Notes: a model not told the origin generated them from the letters alone. Shown: positions 9,040 to 18,458, numbered from the stretch's first letter. The stretch: 64,000 nt of DNA from UBA5078 sp040384465 (GCA_040384465.1 JAZKJF010000006.1:97063-161062), one strand, 5' to 3'. Numbers and translations: made by a program.

Positions 9040-11217
9040 TCAGGAGTAGGTGAGGCCCGTAGAGGACAAGCCTATAAGATTGATATTTTCTTCATTCGTC
9101 ACGGTATTCGCTGCGAGCAGGCCCAGCTGCGAGCGCGACATGGCTCCGGAGTCGATCACGCCGACGAAATAATCCCGGTCTGCCACTGAAGGTTTAGCTC
9201 CCGCGATATTGTTGAATAGAAGATCGATAAAATCTCCTGCGCTGGCGCTGCTACCCAGACGGGCATCCAGCGCCAATCCCATCAACACCTCCGGAGTCAT
9301 TCCGTCGTCAAGCATTGACAAGCCCAAGCCCACAAACTTGGAGTTGCTCAGCGACTGTTTCCCCAATACGGCTCCCAGGATTTTTGCGGTGGTGCCAGCT
9401 GTCCCGCTTAAATCGAAAGCCAGACTGACATCGGAGAAAGCCAGTCTCTCGATTCCTTGCAGCGAATCGTTGCCATCGCGATCGGTTGCTGTGTCTGCGA
9501 CACGCCACCCTTTATCGATTGGGCTGATGTTGTAGTGGCTGCGGATGCCTGTGAACGTGGCGATATCAATGCCGGCTCCACCTGCAATCGTGTCGTTTCC
9601 TTTGCCTCCGGTCAGGATGTTGGAGATTTCGTTGCCCGTGAGAGTGTCATTGAATGCGGAACCTTTGAGATTCTCGATGACGGTGCCGAAGTTCACCGTG
9701 ATCTGTCCTGGCGCGGTGATCCTCGACCCTTTGGCCGCACCGTTGAAGCCCCAGTGTCCTGGTGTCAGGTTGATGGTAACGGCTGATGCGCTCGTCGACG
9801 CGTCGATAATATCGGTGCCAGAGCCGTCCCAGATCAGATTGCTGCCAGCGCCATCGAAAACATAAGTGTCGTTATTGGGCCGTGCCGCCGGATTGACGCC
9901 ATAGAGGTAGTGCAGAGCGGCGATGTCCAGTGGGCTGTATTCCAGTGTCAGGCGGGACGCATCTCGGTCGTAACTCATGACTGTCCAGAGGTGAACGTTC
10001 TCGCTGGTACTCAGAATTGGATCAGAGAGAAGACCTCTGTCATCGCTAGAGTCCCAAAAAGGATGCTTGAGCCCCAACGCATGACCGATCTCGTGCATGA
10101 GAGTGACAGTGCCTCGGGTCCCCTCTTCCAAGGTTGCGTTGGAGGAGATGTTGTTGAGGAAGATATCGCTTCCAGAGAAGTTGGGATAAGGTCGTTGTGC
10201 ATAACCAGAAGTGCCTGTCTGGGAATTGTAAGCGAATGCGAGTGTGTCGTAGTCTTCTGCGGTATCTGTGCGGACGAATTTCAAATCAACAACGTTGGCG
10301 ATTGATTGCAGTGCTAACTCCACTTTCAGGATTTGCGCCTGAGAGAATCCAGTATAGCCGAGCAAAAGTTCGGGGTCCGTGGTGTAGCTCGGTGGTGTCG
10401 CAGGGAAAGTGTAGAAAACTTGATCAGACTCTCTAAATGTCGCTGCAATTGAGTAAGCCTTGCCGAATATGAGTGCATCAATCCAGTAAGGAACAGGCAG
10501 GGTATTGGATGCGTAAGTCACAGATTCAATGTTGGAAGGGATGTGCACAAAATCGGTATACACATACACTGAATCGATGCCACCAGAATCAATAAAAACG
10601 GTATCTCTGCTGGTGATATGGAACGTATCGTCTCCCTTATCACCGAAAAGTAAATCGAATCCTTTGCCATCTCTCAGAGTATCGTTGCCGTTCCCTCCAA
10701 TTAGCTCATCATTGCCATCACCACCGGCCAGGTAATCATTACCCTCCCCGCCGAAGATGAGATCGTCTCCCTCCGCACCGATCAACCAATCGTCGCCGCT
10801 ATCACCACTCAGTTCGTCATCCCCGGGATCACCGTAAAGCTCGTCGTTGCCTTCACGACCGACGATGATGTCATTGTCGGCATTGCCATGAATGTAGTCG
10901 GCGTCCGCCCCACCTGCCAGAAAATCAGAGCCAGCCCCCCCATTGATGGTTTTGGAGCCTGTCGAAGCGTAATACTCGAACGAGAAATTTTTAGTGTCTA
11001 TTACATAGCCGTTAACGTCGTCATCGCCAGCGCCACCCTCGACGATGTCTTGGCCATCCCCCGTTACGATAAGATCGTTTCCAGCGCCGCCAAACAGTTG
11101 ATCGGAGCCGCTTAGCCCACGGATTATATCGTCGCCCCCGTTGCCATACATGAGGTCGTCTTGATCCGTGCCTTCAAGAGATAAATCAGCGTTTTCAGTG
11201 CCAATGAACAGGCCCAT
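9040..11217 (-). CDS. Serralysin-like metalloprotease with RTX repeats at both ends
   Basis: A 725-residue protein predicted to be an extracellular zinc protease. Residues 5-200 are a series of GGxGxDxx calcium-binding nonapeptides. The catalytic domain (about 235-445) has the metzincin zinc site HEIGHALGLKH at 375-385 and the Met-turn VMSY with Met414. Residues 450-550 hold a second RTX block of the M10 C-terminal type, and 605-725 resemble a DUF4214 domain. Serralysins normally have the protease first and RTX repeats last, so the N-terminal RTX block is unusual. There is no Sec signal peptide; type I secretion is likely, but its transporter is not nearby. The ATG follows a strong AAGGAAGGG ribosome site. 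It lies upstream, on the same strand, of the Ig-repeat surface protein gene. Confidence 0.88.
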   Translation of the reverse strand: MGLFIGTENADLSLEGTDQDDLMYGNGGDDIIRGLSGSDQLFGGAGNDLIVTGDGQDIVEGGAGDDDVNGYVIDTKNFSFEYYASTGSKTINGGAGSDFLAGGADADYIHGNADNDIIVGREGNDELYGDPGDDELSGDSGDDWLIGAEGDDLIFGGEGNDYLAGGDGNDELIGGNGNDTLRDGKGFDLLFGDKGDDTFHITSRDTVFIDSGGIDSVYVYTDFVHIPSNIESVTYASNTLPVPYWIDALIFGKAYSIAATFRESDQVFYTFPATPPSYTTDPELLLGYTGFSQAQILKVELALQSIANVVDLKFVRTDTAEDYDTLAFAYNSQTGTSGYAQRPYPNFSGSDIFLNNISSNATLEEGTRGTVTLMHEIGHALGLKHPFWDSSDDRGLLSDPILSTSENVHLWTVMSYDRDASRLTLEYSPLDIAALHYLYGVNPAARPNNDTYVFDGAGSNLIWDGSGTDIIDASTSASAVTINLTPGHWGFNGAAKGSRITAPGQITVNFGTVIENLKGSAFNDTLTGNEISNILTGGKGNDTIAGGAGIDIATFTGIRSHYNISPIDKGWRVADTATDRDGNDSLQGIERLAFSDVSLAFDLSGTAGTTAKILGAVLGKQSLSNSKFVGLGLSMLDDGMTPEVLMGLALDARLGSSASAGDFIDLLFNNIAGAKPSVADRDYFVGVIDSGAMSRSQLGLLAANTVTNEENINLIGLSSTGLTYS

Positions 11218-11248
11218 AGGAGTCCCTTCCTTTTAGTTTGAGTCTAGT

Positions 11249-11275
11249 TGTCGCCTGCAGGGCAGGCTCATACAG
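11249..11275. repeat. REP-like palindrome (family A), copy 3
   Basis: TGTCGCCTGCAGGGCAGGCT followed by CATACAG, in the 61-base gap between the PQQ dehydrogenase stop codon and the protease start codon. Confidence 0.85.
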
Positions 11276-11278
11276 TTT

Positions 11279-12946
11279 TCAATCGCGCAGCGCGAACGTC
11301 GACATGGCGTGGCCGGAAACCACGGTGATGTATTGCACACCGTCGACCATGAAGGTGATCGGAGCCATTACGATTTGGCCGCCGAGGCTCGCCTTCCACA
11401 GCAACTCGCCGCTGCGGGCATCCAGTGCGTGGAAATGACCTTCGCGGCCGCCCGTGAACAGCAGGTCGGTGGCCGTCGTCAGCATGCCGCTGTCACTCAC
11501 GTCGAACTGTTCGTATTTCCATACTGGTTCGCCGGTTGCCGGGTCCATCGCCATCAGTGCCGCGTGGCCCACTTCATCGGTCCAGGTGTTGATGGGATTG
11601 GTGCGGCCGATGCCGACGCCCGGTGCGCCTTGAGCCGGTGTCAGTACGGTGAAGCCGCCGCCCAGGAATGCGCGGCCGGGTTCATATTCCTGTTCTTCGG
11701 CGCGGTAGATGGTGGCGTAATCTTCCCAGGCGCTGAAATAGAACAGGCCAGTGCGCGGACTGTACGACGGTGGATACCAGTTGGTAGCGCCCTGATTGCC
11801 CGGCCAGGTCGGCATGCCTTCGGGCTGTGGCGTCGCAAAAGGTCGGCCGTTGGCATCAAGCCCGCTGGACCAGTTCACCTTCACATAGTTCTTGCCGAGC
11901 AGGTATTTGCCGGTCACGCGGTCCAGCACATAGAAGTAACCGTTGCGGTTGGCCCACAACATAAGCTTGGACGGCGTGCCGTTCCAATCCATGTCCACGA
12001 GCAGCGGCACTTGCACGGCGTCGTAGTCGTAGCCATCGTTCGGTGTGAACTGGAAGTGCCATTTCAGCTCGCCCGTGTCGGCATCCAGCGCAATGACTGA
12101 GTCGGAGTAGAGGTTGTCACCGGGGCGCTGCGCCGCGTTCCAGTCCGGGCCGGGGTTGCCCACCCCCCAGTAGGTCAGGTTCAGCTCGGGGTCGAAGGAG
12201 CCGGTAATCCAGGCAGGGGCACCGCCATGCTCCCAGTCGTCGCCTTCCCAGGTTTCATGACCGGGCTCACCGGGGCCGGGAATGGTGTAGAACTTCCAGG
12301 CCTCTTCGCCGGTCTCCGCGTCATAGGCCACGACGAAACCACGAATGCCGTATTCGCCACCGCCCACGCCGACGATGACCTTGTCTTTGACGATCAGCGG
12401 CGCCATGGTGATCGAGTAGGCGTAGTTCACGTCACCGACCTGCACCTTCCACAGCGGTTTGCCATTTATGCGGTCGATGGCGATCAAGTGGGCGTCGAGC
12501 GTGCCCATATACACCTTGTCCCCCAGCACCGCGACGCCGCGATTGTTCGCGCCGCAGCAGACGCGGGAGTTTTCCGCATTGGTGTGGCGATACATCCAGA
12601 ACACACGACCGGTCACCGCATCCACCGCCATCACGTCATTCGGACGCTGGGTGATGTACATGATGCCGTCGACCACAATCGGGTTAGTCTGCCACGCGCC
12701 GAACACCTGATTCTGCAGCGTCCACTTCACTTCGAGATCGTCGACGTTGCCCGGCGTGACCTGATCCAGCGTGCTGTAGCGTTGGCTGGAATAATTGCCG
12801 TTGTACGTGAGCCAGTTGTGCGGCTCGGCGTCGGCATTGAGGAGACGGTCGTAGGTGAGGCCCGGGTCTTGAGCCATCGCAGTCAGCGCACAGAACAGGC
12901 TGCCAAGGCTGAGCATGACAAGACAAAAATGTTTCAGCGTTCTCAT
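11279..12946 (-). CDS. Periplasmic PQQ-dependent alcohol dehydrogenase, lanthanide-type signature
   Basis: A 555-residue eight-bladed quinoprotein of the methanol/ethanol dehydrogenase family with a signal peptide ending near AMA (residue 24). It oxidises an alcohol in the periplasm using PQQ and passes electrons to a cytochrome c. The vicinal cysteines that stack on PQQ are Cys130-Cys131; likely metal ligands are Glu198 (GGGEYG), Asn264 (GVGNPG) and Asp307. Position +2 from Asp307 is Asp309 (YDYD), the extra aspartate found in lanthanide-dependent XoxF/ExaF enzymes and absent from calcium-type MxaF. The start codon overlaps the stop of the upstream cytochrome gene by four bases, so the two form an operon. 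Substrate cannot be read from the sequence. Confidence 0.9.
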   Translation of the reverse strand: MRTLKHFCLVMLSLGSLFCALTAMAQDPGLTYDRLLNADAEPHNWLTYNGNYSSQRYSTLDQVTPGNVDDLEVKWTLQNQVFGAWQTNPIVVDGIMYITQRPNDVMAVDAVTGRVFWMYRHTNAENSRVCCGANNRGVAVLGDKVYMGTLDAHLIAIDRINGKPLWKVQVGDVNYAYSITMAPLIVKDKVIVGVGGGEYGIRGFVVAYDAETGEEAWKFYTIPGPGEPGHETWEGDDWEHGGAPAWITGSFDPELNLTYWGVGNPGPDWNAAQRPGDNLYSDSVIALDADTGELKWHFQFTPNDGYDYDAVQVPLLVDMDWNGTPSKLMLWANRNGYFYVLDRVTGKYLLGKNYVKVNWSSGLDANGRPFATPQPEGMPTWPGNQGATNWYPPSYSPRTGLFYFSAWEDYATIYRAEEQEYEPGRAFLGGGFTVLTPAQGAPGVGIGRTNPINTWTDEVGHAALMAMDPATGEPVWKYEQFDVSDSGMLTTATDLLFTGGREGHFHALDARSGELLWKASLGGQIVMAPITFMVDGVQYITVVSGHAMSTFALRD

Positions 12947-13749
12947 TGCAGGCCTCGCAGTGTCAGCAGGTAACCGACGAGGTCGGCGACTTCTTCGCTG
13001 GAAAGAGTGGTGGGTTGGTGAACAGGCTCGTCGCTAAGCTCATAGCTGACCAGGTCAGCCTTGACGAAAGAGCGCAACTGTTCATTGGCATCGATCAGCT
13101 GCACCGTGTAAGTGTCTTCGTTCAAACGTCTGCCCAACACGGTCTCTTCACGCCGAGTGACGATGCGGACGGCCCGGTTGATCGGCAGCAGTGTCGCCGC
13201 TGGATTGACCATGCTGTTCTGCAGAATCGCCGGGGTGCGCAGTATGCCGATGTCACTCAGGTCGGGCGCTGTGCGTGGCCCGTTGCCATGGACGCGATGA
13301 CAACTGGCGCACTGGCCCTTGCCTTCAAACAGCGCCTGCCCACGTGTCGGATCACCGATGCTGATGGCCACGCCCGACGGATCAAAACCCGCGCGGATGT
13401 AGGCGATCACCCCGTTCAGTTCCTCCGGCCGCAGCGTAAAGGCCGGCATGCGACCCTCAGCGGCACCCTGGGAGATCACACGCACCAGATCATCGTCGGA
13501 TTGCGCCGTGCGGAACTGGCCAAGCCGCAGATTGACGCCGTCCACAGTTTCCCCTTGCGGGCCGTGACACAGGGCGCATTGCTGCACGTAAACGCGGGAG
13601 CCAGCCAGAATGGCTTCACTGGTGTACTGGTGGTCGGATTCCTGAGCCAGACTCTGGCCGCCCGCTGCGAGCAGCAGAAGACAGATGAGATGATGCAGGA
13701 GGGGAGCGAACAGAGTTTTGTGCCGTTGATTCTGATGCGGATAGGTCAC
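12943..13749 (-). CDS. Dihaem cytochrome c, partner of the PQQ dehydrogenase
   Basis: A 268-residue periplasmic protein with an N-terminal hydrophobic export segment (about residues 13-36) and two haem-binding sites, CALCH at 58-62 and CASCH at 147-151. The first domain has the MPAF haem-ligand methionine region. Residues 170-230 contain a beta-rich insert (around VTRREETVLGRRLNEDTYTVQL) seen in cytochromes that accompany PQQ dehydrogenases. It overlaps the dehydrogenase gene by four bases and is its likely electron acceptor. The start is a GTG with AGG nine bases upstream. Confidence 0.88.
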   Translation of the reverse strand: MTYPHQNQRHKTLFAPLLHHLICLLLLAAGGQSLAQESDHQYTSEAILAGSRVYVQQCALCHGPQGETVDGVNLRLGQFRTAQSDDDLVRVISQGAAEGRMPAFTLRPEELNGVIAYIRAGFDPSGVAISIGDPTRGQALFEGKGQCASCHRVHGNGPRTAPDLSDIGILRTPAILQNSMVNPAATLLPINRAVRIVTRREETVLGRRLNEDTYTVQLIDANEQLRSFVKADLVSYELSDEPVHQPTTLSSEEVADLVGYLLTLRGLQ

Positions 13750-13933
13750 GATAGGCAGCCTGTAATGGTTTTTGTTTTGTTCTGCGGAAGCAGATTAGCC
13801 CGGCACTTTACGGAAGTCCATCAAGAATTGGCCTATCAACAAGCGCATCGATGCCGGTAGAATGGCCGTCCAATAGTCAGCCGCAGAGCCGACATTTATC
13901 GAGGGTTCCATCGGAGCCCCATCTGGATTTCGT

Positions 13934-15163
13934 ATGCTGTTTATCACCGCTGCTATCTCACGACTGCCGTTTCCGGGCGCGCTGCTGTTCTGTTGTGTGC
14001 TCAGTGCCTGTCAATCTGGGAGCGTGCAGCGCTTCGACAGGCAGGTCCTAGATGACTCCTTCGCCGGAGGTTACGGCGTGGAGATCGCCGATATCGACGG
14101 TGATGGCCTCGACGATATCGTCAGTCTGGCCACGACGCCTGCGCAGTTTGCGTGGTATCGCAATCCCGGCTGGGAAAAATACGTCATCTCCAGTGAATCA
14201 ACCGGCAACATCGCCACTGCACCGCACGATATCGACAGTGATGGCGATGTCGATCTGGTGCTGGCCAGTGCGTTCAATCTCAGCGCCTCCACCGAAGGGG
14301 GACTGGTGCACTGGCTGGAGAACCCGGGCAATCCGACCGTCAATCAGCAATGGTCAATGCACCTGATCGATCAGATTCCCACGTCACACCGGGTGCGCTG
14401 GGCCGACGTGAATGGCGATGGCCGCAAAGAGCTGATCAATCTGCCGATCATCGGTATCGGTGCCCTAGCCCCTGATTATGCGGTTGGCGCGCAGTTGACG
14501 GCCTACACGGTGCCAGCAGACCCACGGACCGAACGCTGGGGCAAAATCACGATCAACAGCGAGTTGGAGATGGCGCATGGTCTGACCGTGTTCGATTGGG
14601 ACACAGACGGGCGCGATGATTTGCTGACCGCCAGTTTTGGCGGCGTGAGTTTAATTCAACTGGCGTCACACGGGCGCTTCGTGGATTTGGTCAAGGTCGG
14701 GGTCGGGAAAGAAGGCTTGCGCCCCGAGCAGGGCAGCAGTGAAGTCGGCGTGGGCAGTCTGCGCGAGCATGGGCGTTTTGTTGCCAGCATCGAGCCTTGG
14801 CATGGCAATGAGGTCGTCGTGTATCGGCCGGATGCTACAGGGGTGATGCCCTGGTTGCGACAGGTGATCGAGACAGACATGGTGGGCGGGCATGCGCTGG
14901 TGGTGGCTGATCTGAACAACGACGGTGACGACGAGATAATCGCGGGTCACCGCTCCAGTCCTTTCGGTTTGTACATTTACCATCACGTTCACAGCAGCAA
15001 TGAGGAAGGTGCACCGCAGTGGCTGCGCAGCACCTTGGACGCCGGTGGCATCGGCGTGGCCGGGCTGGTGGTGGGAGACTTCAATCAGGATGGATTCAAA
15101 GACATCGTGGCGGTGGGAAGTGCCACCGCCAATGTGGTGTTGTTCGAGAACGCGGGGCGCTGA
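13934..15163 (+). CDS. FG-GAP/VCBS repeat lipoprotein
   Basis: A 409-residue exported protein. A hydrophobic N-terminus ends in the lipobox LSAC, with Cys26 as the lipidation site. The rest is a beta-propeller of FG-GAP/VCBS repeats with calcium loops such as DIDGDGLDD, DIDSDGDVD, DVNGDGRKE, DLNNDGDDE and DFNQDGFKD. Such lipoproteins bind ligands or partners at the cell surface or in the periplasm; the specific role is unknown. It is divergent from the cytochrome/PQQ operon and converges on the amidohydrolase gene. Confidence 0.8.
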   Translation: MLFITAAISRLPFPGALLFCCVLSACQSGSVQRFDRQVLDDSFAGGYGVEIADIDGDGLDDIVSLATTPAQFAWYRNPGWEKYVISSESTGNIATAPHDIDSDGDVDLVLASAFNLSASTEGGLVHWLENPGNPTVNQQWSMHLIDQIPTSHRVRWADVNGDGRKELINLPIIGIGALAPDYAVGAQLTAYTVPADPRTERWGKITINSELEMAHGLTVFDWDTDGRDDLLTASFGGVSLIQLASHGRFVDLVKVGVGKEGLRPEQGSSEVGVGSLREHGRFVASIEPWHGNEVVVYRPDATGVMPWLRQVIETDMVGGHALVVADLNNDGDDEIIAGHRSSPFGLYIYHHVHSSNEEGAPQWLRSTLDAGGIGVAGLVVGDFNQDGFKDIVAVGSATANVVLFENAGR

Positions 15164-15198
15164 GTCACGCCCCTGTGCTTTTGTGCTTTAGCTGATCT

Positions 15199-16521
15199 CT
15201 ATTCGCCAGCCGCTTTGGGCGGTACCAGATTCCCAGCGATCCACACCTGACTCACCGACTTGGTGTTGTTGATGTCTTCCAGCGGATTACGGTCAAGCAC
15301 GACGATATCTGCCCATTTGCCCTCTTCCAGCGTGCCCAGATAATTCAAGCCCAGACAATCCGCCGCTACCGAGGTCGCTGACTGCAGCACCTGCATCGGC
15401 GTCATGCCGGCGTCCACCATCATGCTCATCTCCAGATGTTCGAAGTAGCCCTGGAAACGTGTCACGGGTCCGCTATCGGTGCCCATGGCGATTTTCACGC
15501 CAGCATCCGACAATAACTTCAGATTGGTGATAGCCCTCGGGAGGGCGATGTTCTTGTAGTGCTGGGCGTTGGTGTTGTCGCGCATGGCCTGCTGACGTTG
15601 AGGTTCGCGCAGCGTACTGATCACTGCCGGGTCGACTTCACTGAGGAAGAAGGGGTCGCTGAAAAAGCTCGGCTCACTCTCGTAGACGAAAGTGGAGACT
15701 TCGCGAGTCAGCGTGGGGCTGTAGCAGACATTAGCGCCCTTCATGGCGTCGATGAACTCGGCGTCCACGTCGGCATCGCGCACGCTGTGGGCGATGAAGT
15801 CAGCGCCCGCTGCCAGTGTGGCCTTGGCATCGGCGAGCGTGTAGGTGTGCACGGCCAGCGGGATACCACGTACTTCGGCCTGATCGGCGATGGCTTTGTA
15901 GATCTCGGGCGCCATCTTGCTGCTGCGGCCAAGGTTGTCATCCACGCGAATCTTGATGAAATTGGGGTTCTGCTCGGCGATGCCGTTGACATGCCGTAGC
16001 GCGTCTTCGACGGTGGTGGCGGCGATTACCGGGCCAGCTACCATCAGGCGTGCGTAGTTGATGAAGATCGGATCCTGTTCATTGCGGATGGCAAAGCCTT
16101 CGTACTCGTCATCCCCCAGGCTGTTGACCGTGGTGATGCCGTAGCGCGCATAGAGGCGCAGTTGGCGGCCGAGATTCTCGACATCGTAGAAACCGGTTTC
16201 CAGACCTTTCACGCCACCGACGTGGCCATGGGCATTGATCAGTCCGGGAATGAGTGTCTTGCCGCTGACATCGACACGCTCCGCGCCCTCAGGAATAGTC
16301 ACGGACGCGGCAGGCCCGACCGCGACGATGCGCCCGCCGGTGCTGACAAGAACACCGTTCTCGATAGTGGCCGCCCCGGTGCCGTCAATGATGTTGCCGC
16401 CAACGAAGGCCACCGTGCCTTCTCCCGCGCCTGCGCTGGCGCTCAGGCAGGCGATCGACAACACCAAAAGAGCTTTTTTTGCGTTGCTGCAGACGATGTT
16501 ATTGTTCTTGTTGTCGTACAT
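15199..16521 (-). CDS. Exported amidohydrolase family protein
   Basis: A 440-residue member of the metal-dependent amidohydrolase superfamily (imidazolonepropionase/prolidase-like group). Metal-site residues are visible in order: HGH in GLINAHGHVGG, the lysine in FIKIRVDD (candidate carboxylated Lys), H in LAVHTYT, H in FIAHSVRD and D in MGTDSGP. A signal peptide covers about residues 1-32, so it acts in the periplasm. I place the start at the ATG preceded by GAGG; an in-frame extension of 33 codons upstream has no ribosome site. Substrate unknown; relatives hydrolyse peptides, lactones or amides. Confidence 0.85.
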   Translation of the reverse strand: MYDNKNNNIVCSNAKKALLVLSIACLSASAGAGEGTVAFVGGNIIDGTGAATIENGVLVSTGGRIVAVGPAASVTIPEGAERVDVSGKTLIPGLINAHGHVGGVKGLETGFYDVENLGRQLRLYARYGITTVNSLGDDEYEGFAIRNEQDPIFINYARLMVAGPVIAATTVEDALRHVNGIAEQNPNFIKIRVDDNLGRSSKMAPEIYKAIADQAEVRGIPLAVHTYTLADAKATLAAGADFIAHSVRDADVDAEFIDAMKGANVCYSPTLTREVSTFVYESEPSFFSDPFFLSEVDPAVISTLREPQRQQAMRDNTNAQHYKNIALPRAITNLKLLSDAGVKIAMGTDSGPVTRFQGYFEHLEMSMMVDAGMTPMQVLQSATSVAADCLGLNYLGTLEEGKWADIVVLDRNPLEDINNTKSVSQVWIAGNLVPPKAAGE

Positions 16522-16634
16522 GTTGCTGTGCCTCATTTGAGAACCTGGTATTGAGAATCTGGCTGCCGAATTGACAGGCGAACGGGAGATGTAGGTTAAT
16601 GCTTTCAGCGAATAAAACAATCGAGGAAATGATC

Positions 16635-17147
16635 ATGGTTCAAGTTATGCGTATGGCGCGTGTTTTGTGTACTGCTCTGTTGCTGCTGACCTCGCTGTCT
16701 ATGACTTCATTCGGCGCCAGTGCTGACGAAGCCTTCGTGGCGGATCAGAGTTTTGGCGCCCCGATGCCGGTAGCGGGAGAAGCCCAGCCCCTGCAGGCCG
16801 CCATTGCCAGCCTGGCAACCGGCACCGCCCCGGAAGTGAAAGTCGCAGGACAGATCACCGAAGTCTGTCAGGCCAAGGGTTGCTGGATGATTATGGTCGA
16901 CGGCGATCAGCATGCTCGCATCACCTTCAAGGACTACGGTTTCTTCGTACCGACGGAGACCAGCATGCAGCGTGCGGTGATCTACGGCGTACTCGAAGCC
17001 TCTGAAATCAGCGCCGACGATGCGGCCCATTATGCCGAGGATTCCGGAGACCTGGCGAAGGCCGCGCAACTGCGTGCGGCGGGCAAGCCGGTTCGCGAGT
17101 ATTCGCTGGTGGCCGCCGCTGTGCAGCTTGAGAGCCGTGCTCAGTAA
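16635..17147 (+). CDS. DUF4920 domain periplasmic protein
   Basis: A 170-residue secreted protein: signal peptide about residues 1-31, then a DUF4920 domain with the characteristic ITEVCQAKGCWM, placing cysteines at 78 and 83. The two cysteines near a conserved GCWM suggest metal or redox binding, but no function is established. The start is chosen at the ATG seven bases after GAGGA rather than the ATG one base after it. It is followed closely by an MscS gene on the same strand. Confidence 0.82.
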   Translation: MVQVMRMARVLCTALLLLTSLSMTSFGASADEAFVADQSFGAPMPVAGEAQPLQAAIASLATGTAPEVKVAGQITEVCQAKGCWMIMVDGDQHARITFKDYGFFVPTETSMQRAVIYGVLEASEISADDAAHYAEDSGDLAKAAQLRAAGKPVREYSLVAAAVQLESRAQ

Positions 17148-17172
17148 TCAAGTCTGGGTTGGATGACTGAAA

Positions 17173-17991
17173 ATGGAAAATATGGAAATTAATTCCGAGG
17201 TTCTGCTGGACCTGCTCTACACCTACAGCCCGAGGGTTGGCGCGGCGCTGCTGACGCTTGTCATCGGACTGTGGGTCGCCAACATTCTGGTCGACTTCAT
17301 CAAGACCTTGCTGACGCGCAGCAAGGTCGATCCTTCTTTGCAAACCTTCCTGAGCAGCCTGTTCGGGATTCTCTTCAAGATCATGGTCTATATCACGGCG
17401 CTGGGCGTGCTCGGCGTGGCGATGACGTCATTCGTGGCCTTGCTGGCGTCGGCAGGTCTGGCTATCGGTCTGGCACTGTCAGGCACCCTGCAAAATTTTG
17501 CAGGCGGCGTGATGATCCTGTTCTTCAAGACCTTCAAGGTCGGCGATGTCATCGAAGCGCAGGGCCACACGGGCATGGTGAAGGAGATTCAGATCTTCGT
17601 CACAGTGATGACTACTGCCGACAACAAAACCATCATCGTGCCCAATGGTCCGTTGGCGACTGGGACGCTGACCAATTACTCCACGCAACCGACGCGCCGG
17701 GTAGATTGGACATTCGCGATAGCCTATGGCGACGATGTCGATCACGCTTATGCCGTATTGAAACAGTTGGTGGTGGAAGATGCGCGAATTCTGGCTGATC
17801 CGGAACCGCTGTATGCTGTTGGAGCCCTCGCCGAAAACTCGGTGAATATCGTCGTGCGCGTGTGGGTGAGTGCGCTGGATTACTGGCCCGTGTTTTTCCG
17901 CATGAACGAGCAGGTCTACAAACGTTTCGCGCAGGAAGGACTGACGATTCCCCGGCCGCAGCGCGATGTGCATATCCATCAGGAGAAATAG
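17173..17991 (+). CDS. Small mechanosensitive channel, MscS family
   Basis: A 272-residue inner membrane channel of about the length of E. coli MscS. Three transmembrane helices lie near residues 20-42, 58-80 and 84-110; the last is the Ala/Gly-rich pore helix (LLASAGLAIGLALSGTLQNFAGG). The cytoplasmic beta domain begins with FKVGDVIEAQGHTGMVKEI and contains PNG in IIVPNGPL, both standard MscS motifs. It releases solutes on hypo-osmotic shock. It may be co-transcribed with the DUF4920 gene 25 bases upstream. Confidence 0.93.
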   Translation: MENMEINSEVLLDLLYTYSPRVGAALLTLVIGLWVANILVDFIKTLLTRSKVDPSLQTFLSSLFGILFKIMVYITALGVLGVAMTSFVALLASAGLAIGLALSGTLQNFAGGVMILFFKTFKVGDVIEAQGHTGMVKEIQIFVTVMTTADNKTIIVPNGPLATGTLTNYSTQPTRRVDWTFAIAYGDDVDHAYAVLKQLVVEDARILADPEPLYAVGALAENSVNIVVRVWVSALDYWPVFFRMNEQVYKRFAQEGLTIPRPQRDVHIHQEK

Positions 17992-18017
17992 ATCACAGTA
18001 CGAAATTAGCAGAGTGC

Positions 18018-18023
18018 TAGAAT
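18018..18023 (+). promoter_or_regulatory. Candidate -10 element upstream of the PA2779-like gene
   Basis: TGCTAGAAT contains a good -10 hexamer with the extended TGn motif, 48 bases before the start codon. No convincing -35 hexamer is seen at 17 bases, which is compatible with an extended -10 promoter. Confidence 0.4.
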
Positions 18024-18071
18024 CCAGTGCGTCACACACACAACGTTGATTACATGACTAAGGAGAGCCAC

Positions 18072-18458
18072 ATGAAGAAAAATTCAACTTTTAGAAAAAG
18101 TCTCACCACGTTGCTGCTGACGGTGTTCACGCTGCTCAGCGTGCAGATGCCTGCCATGGCGGACATTGTCAGCACTGATCAGCTTGCTTACGAGCAACAA
18201 ACCCAGACTCAGCGCGAAGCAGTGAAGAGCTTCCTTTCGCGTGACGATGTCGTCGCACAACTGGTGGAGCGTGGCGTGGATGTTGCCGATGCGCAGCAGC
18301 GTGTGGACAGCCTCACCAGTGCCGAGCTTAACGCACTGTCGGAAAAAATTGATCTGCTGCCAGCGGGTGAAGGTGGTGTGGGACTGGTGATCGGTATCAT
18401 CGTTGTCTTCATGCTGCTCGACATCGCGGGCGTCACCGATATTTTCCCCGCACTTTGA
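18072..18458 (+). CDS. PA2779 family small membrane-associated protein
   Basis: A 128-residue protein with a signal peptide (about 1-31), a helical, Gln-rich middle part and a C-terminal transmembrane helix (about 98-120). Length, layout and position just before a PA2778-type cysteine peptidase match the PA2779 family, which almost always pairs with PA2778. The start ATG follows AAGGAG. The pair's function is not established. Confidence 0.85.
   Translation: MKKNSTFRKSLTTLLLTVFTLLSVQMPAMADIVSTDQLAYEQQTQTQREAVKSFLSRDDVVAQLVERGVDVADAQQRVDSLTSAELNALSEKIDLLPAGEGGVGLVIGIIVVFMLLDIAGVTDIFPAL

Noticed and set aside
4952..11275. A CRISPR-like reading of the repeated palindromes
   Set aside because: Copies are kilobases apart with genes between them, not short regular spacers, and no cas gene is present.
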